A DNA stretch of 21,591 nucleotides from Stentor coeruleus. Its lineage: Eukaryota > Ciliophora > Heterotrichea > Heterotrichida > Stentoridae. The notes under the pieces are model-generated. The model was not told the origin of the DNA. It worked only from the letters and a program-made list of their open reading frames with translations, and searched no databases. This document shows positions 20,414 to 21,591 of the stretch, piece after piece. A program made the translations under genes and the position numbers. The stretch is from the NCBI GenBank assembly GCA_001970955.1, contig MPUH01001188.1, positions 1-21,591 on the forward strand, given 5' to 3'. Numbering within the stretch: position 1 is the stretch's first letter; every line of letters starts with the position of its first letter.

Positions 20414-20972
20414 ACTGGTCAAAGTACAACAGTTTATATATATGCAAAGGATATTTATCAAAATATGAGAAATTCAGGTGATATTTTTACATCAACTATA
20501 ATTGGGAGTATAAATACAATAATAGGGACAATAAGTGATAAAGGTAATGGGGTATATTTATTAGTATTTATCCCGTATGTTGTTGATAATTATGAAATCA
20601 CAGTGTTTTCAGGGTCGAATGTTCTTGGGACATCACAAAGTATAATGGTAACTTTGTCGAATATTAGAGGATTGAAGTCACTTTTTAATACTTTTAGTTC
20701 ACAAACTGCTGGGAAAGGCTCATTGAGTATTATTAGTAAAGATGTTGGGGATAATATGGTTTCTAACCCTACTGGTCAAAGTACAACAGTTTATATATAT
20801 GCAAAGGATATTTATCAAAATATGAGAAATTCAAATGATATTTTTACATCAACTATAATTGGGAGTATAAATACAATAATAGGGACAATAAGTGATAAAG
20901 GTAATGGGGTATATTTATTAGTATTTATCCCGTATATTGTTAATAATTATGAAATCATAGTGTTTTCAGGGT
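20414..20972. repeat. 202-bp direct repeat within filamin region, offset 357 bp
   Basis: 20414-20615 recurs at 20771-20972 with about five mismatches. It encodes most of one filamin repeat (GQSTTVYIYAKDIYQNMRN). The second copy ends abruptly at cagggt and is followed by two in-frame TAA codons. It could be a recent duplication or a mis-joined overlap. Confidence 0.9.
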
Positions 20973-20998
20973 GGGTTTTATTATAAGGATAATTTTTT

Positions 20999-21591
20999 AG
21001 AGGACTTTTTGCTATGATGAGTTATCATAATCATTTGAATACTTCACCTCAGTATTATACGGTTAAAGATTTGATGATCAATTTCGATTTCTCAACAAAA
21101 ACTTATCCTGATTTCTTTTCTGCTTATTGGAGTGGGAGAATATTGCCACCATAAAGTAATACATATACTTTTTATCTGGAAAGCGATAATAAAGTAAGAC
21201 TTACAGTTAATAGTATTGTTATTATTAATACTATTTCTGGATCTATTAGTACTGGATCAATTTTACTTAGTTCAGGTGTGTATTACACGATACTAGTTGA
21301 GTATCTTAATGGTGGAAATGGAGGGCATTTGTATCTATCATGGTCAAGTAGTAGCATAACTAAAAGTATTATTGGTAGTTCTTATCTGTTCACTGAAATA
21401 TTTTCTGAGTCTTCTCATATTATCAACAATATCAGTAACAGTAACAATAGTCTCAGAATAATCAGGAAAATATAAAGGTAGTTTTACTGCAAGTACAGCA
21501 GGAACATATACATTAAAATTATCACTTTCTGTAAGTTCAGTATTGACAACTGTAGCTTCAACATATATAAATGTATTAACTGGACCAACAG
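20999..21591 (+). pseudogene. Second PA14 domain plus start of another filamin repeat, partial
   Basis: In the same frame as the upstream filamin repeats, a second PA14 domain begins RGLFAMMSYHNHLN, continues FFSAYWSGRILPP, then TAA (21152-21154), then SNTYTFYLESDNKVRL and GGHLYLSWSSSS. The stop falls exactly at the conserved P-x-S-x-Y-T-F turn, so the domain is otherwise intact. The frame changes after about 21460 to one reading SGKYKGSFTASTAGTYTL, a filamin repeat that continues past the window edge. A 16-nt GT...AG candidate at 21435-21450 shifts to the right frame but creates a TAA, so I do not accept it. Probably the continuation of the gene starting at 18019. Confidence 0.6.

Larger units (their letters stand above)
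18019..20986 (+). pseudogene. Secreted/surface protein with FN3, PA14 and filamin-type repeats, frame interrupted
   Basis: First ATG is at 18019, followed by a hydrophobic N-terminus (MLFQLAFIWSRVLS) that could be a signal peptide, then a 15-nt intron (18062-18076). Domains in order: unassigned Ser/Tyr-rich stretch; fibronectin-III-like (KKVTLAWNSVDGNGN, YAVYAYNQVGDAS); filamin-like (about 18630-18930, TPKIHGPYSFSI); PA14 (about 18950-19370, NYTFYLTADDNFRLYING and ASLFMYWSSG); then filamin repeats (about 19395-20060, 20087-20360, 20375-20650; for example IPGISGTYTINVLLYGEHIKGSPY). A 31-bp duplication (18952-19013) shifts the frame; dropping one copy gives 673 codons up to TAA 20084. The same frame then continues as normal filamin sequence, so that TAA is an interruption, not a natural end. 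A second duplication ends the readable frame at 20986. PA14 domains commonly bind glycans; filamin repeats act as beta-sandwich spacers. Stalk, cell-surface or extracellular role is inference. Pseudogene versus sequencing error is undecided. Confidence 0.75.

Noticed and set aside
20084..21154. Reassignment of TAA as a sense codon
   Set aside because: The WD40-channel, cyclin and other intact genes lack in-frame TAA and several gene starts are bounded by TAA, so a code change does not fit.
21435..21450. 16-nt GT...AG intron in the second PA14/filamin part
   Set aside because: It shifts to the correct frame but immediately creates an in-frame TAA.
1..21591. tRNA, rRNA, CRISPR arrays, LTRs, bacterial insertion sequences
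   Set aside because: No cloverleaf with a GGTTCGANTCC-type box, no conserved rRNA blocks, no regularly spaced direct repeats with unique spacers, and no long terminal repeats were found by eye.

Overview
The window looks like macronuclear DNA of a heterotrich ciliate, most like Stentor. Base composition is very AT-rich. Two genes carry exactly 15-nt GT...AG introns (11947-11961 on the minus strand and 18062-18076 on the plus strand), a known heterotrich hallmark. TAA, TAG and TGA all behave as stops: a WD40-channel gene of about 1,860 codons has no in-frame stop, so the standard code fits better than the reassigned codes of most other ciliates. Organism assignment is inference.

Layout. (1) 1-880, minus: an E/K-rich protein built on an 81-bp tandem repeat, running off the left edge after a frame change. 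(2) About 1349-1830, minus: a broken gene for a small secreted protein resembling the ML lipid-binding family. (3) 2250-7935, plus: the main gene, 28 WD40 repeats (four times seven blades) followed by an ankyrin-like linker and a six-helix TRP/polycystin-type cation channel with a C-terminal coiled coil. (4) 7936-11591: gene-poor DNA with a relic of a protein kinase C-lobe (minus) and one possible orphan exon. (5) 11592-12157, minus: a small two-helix membrane protein. (6) 12579-13055, plus: an unknown basic protein. (7) 13739-14647, minus: a mitotic A/B-type cyclin. (8) 15512-17674, plus: a decayed mobile-element gene encoding an OTU-type cysteine protease joined to a zinc-binding, DDE-type integrase. 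(9) 18019-21591, plus: a secreted or surface protein with FN3, PA14 and filamin-type repeats, broken by in-frame TAA codons and duplications, and running off the right edge.

A recurring feature affects interpretation. Seven places have a short segment repeated directly at its end. Three have a single N at the joint and are clear unmerged contig overlaps. Four lack the N and carry a few mismatches. Removing one copy restores the reading frame in the channel gene (1,863 aa), the two-helix membrane gene (160 aa) and the PA14 gene, so at least some apparent breaks are assembly artefacts. The TAA/TAG stops and homopolymer shifts in the OTU-integrase and filamin regions are not all explained this way. 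Those loci may be real pseudogenes, or this may be an error-prone assembly, for example from amplified DNA.

The genes do not form an obvious pathway. Separately, G/C strand skew alternates in blocks of several hundred bases that ignore gene boundaries.
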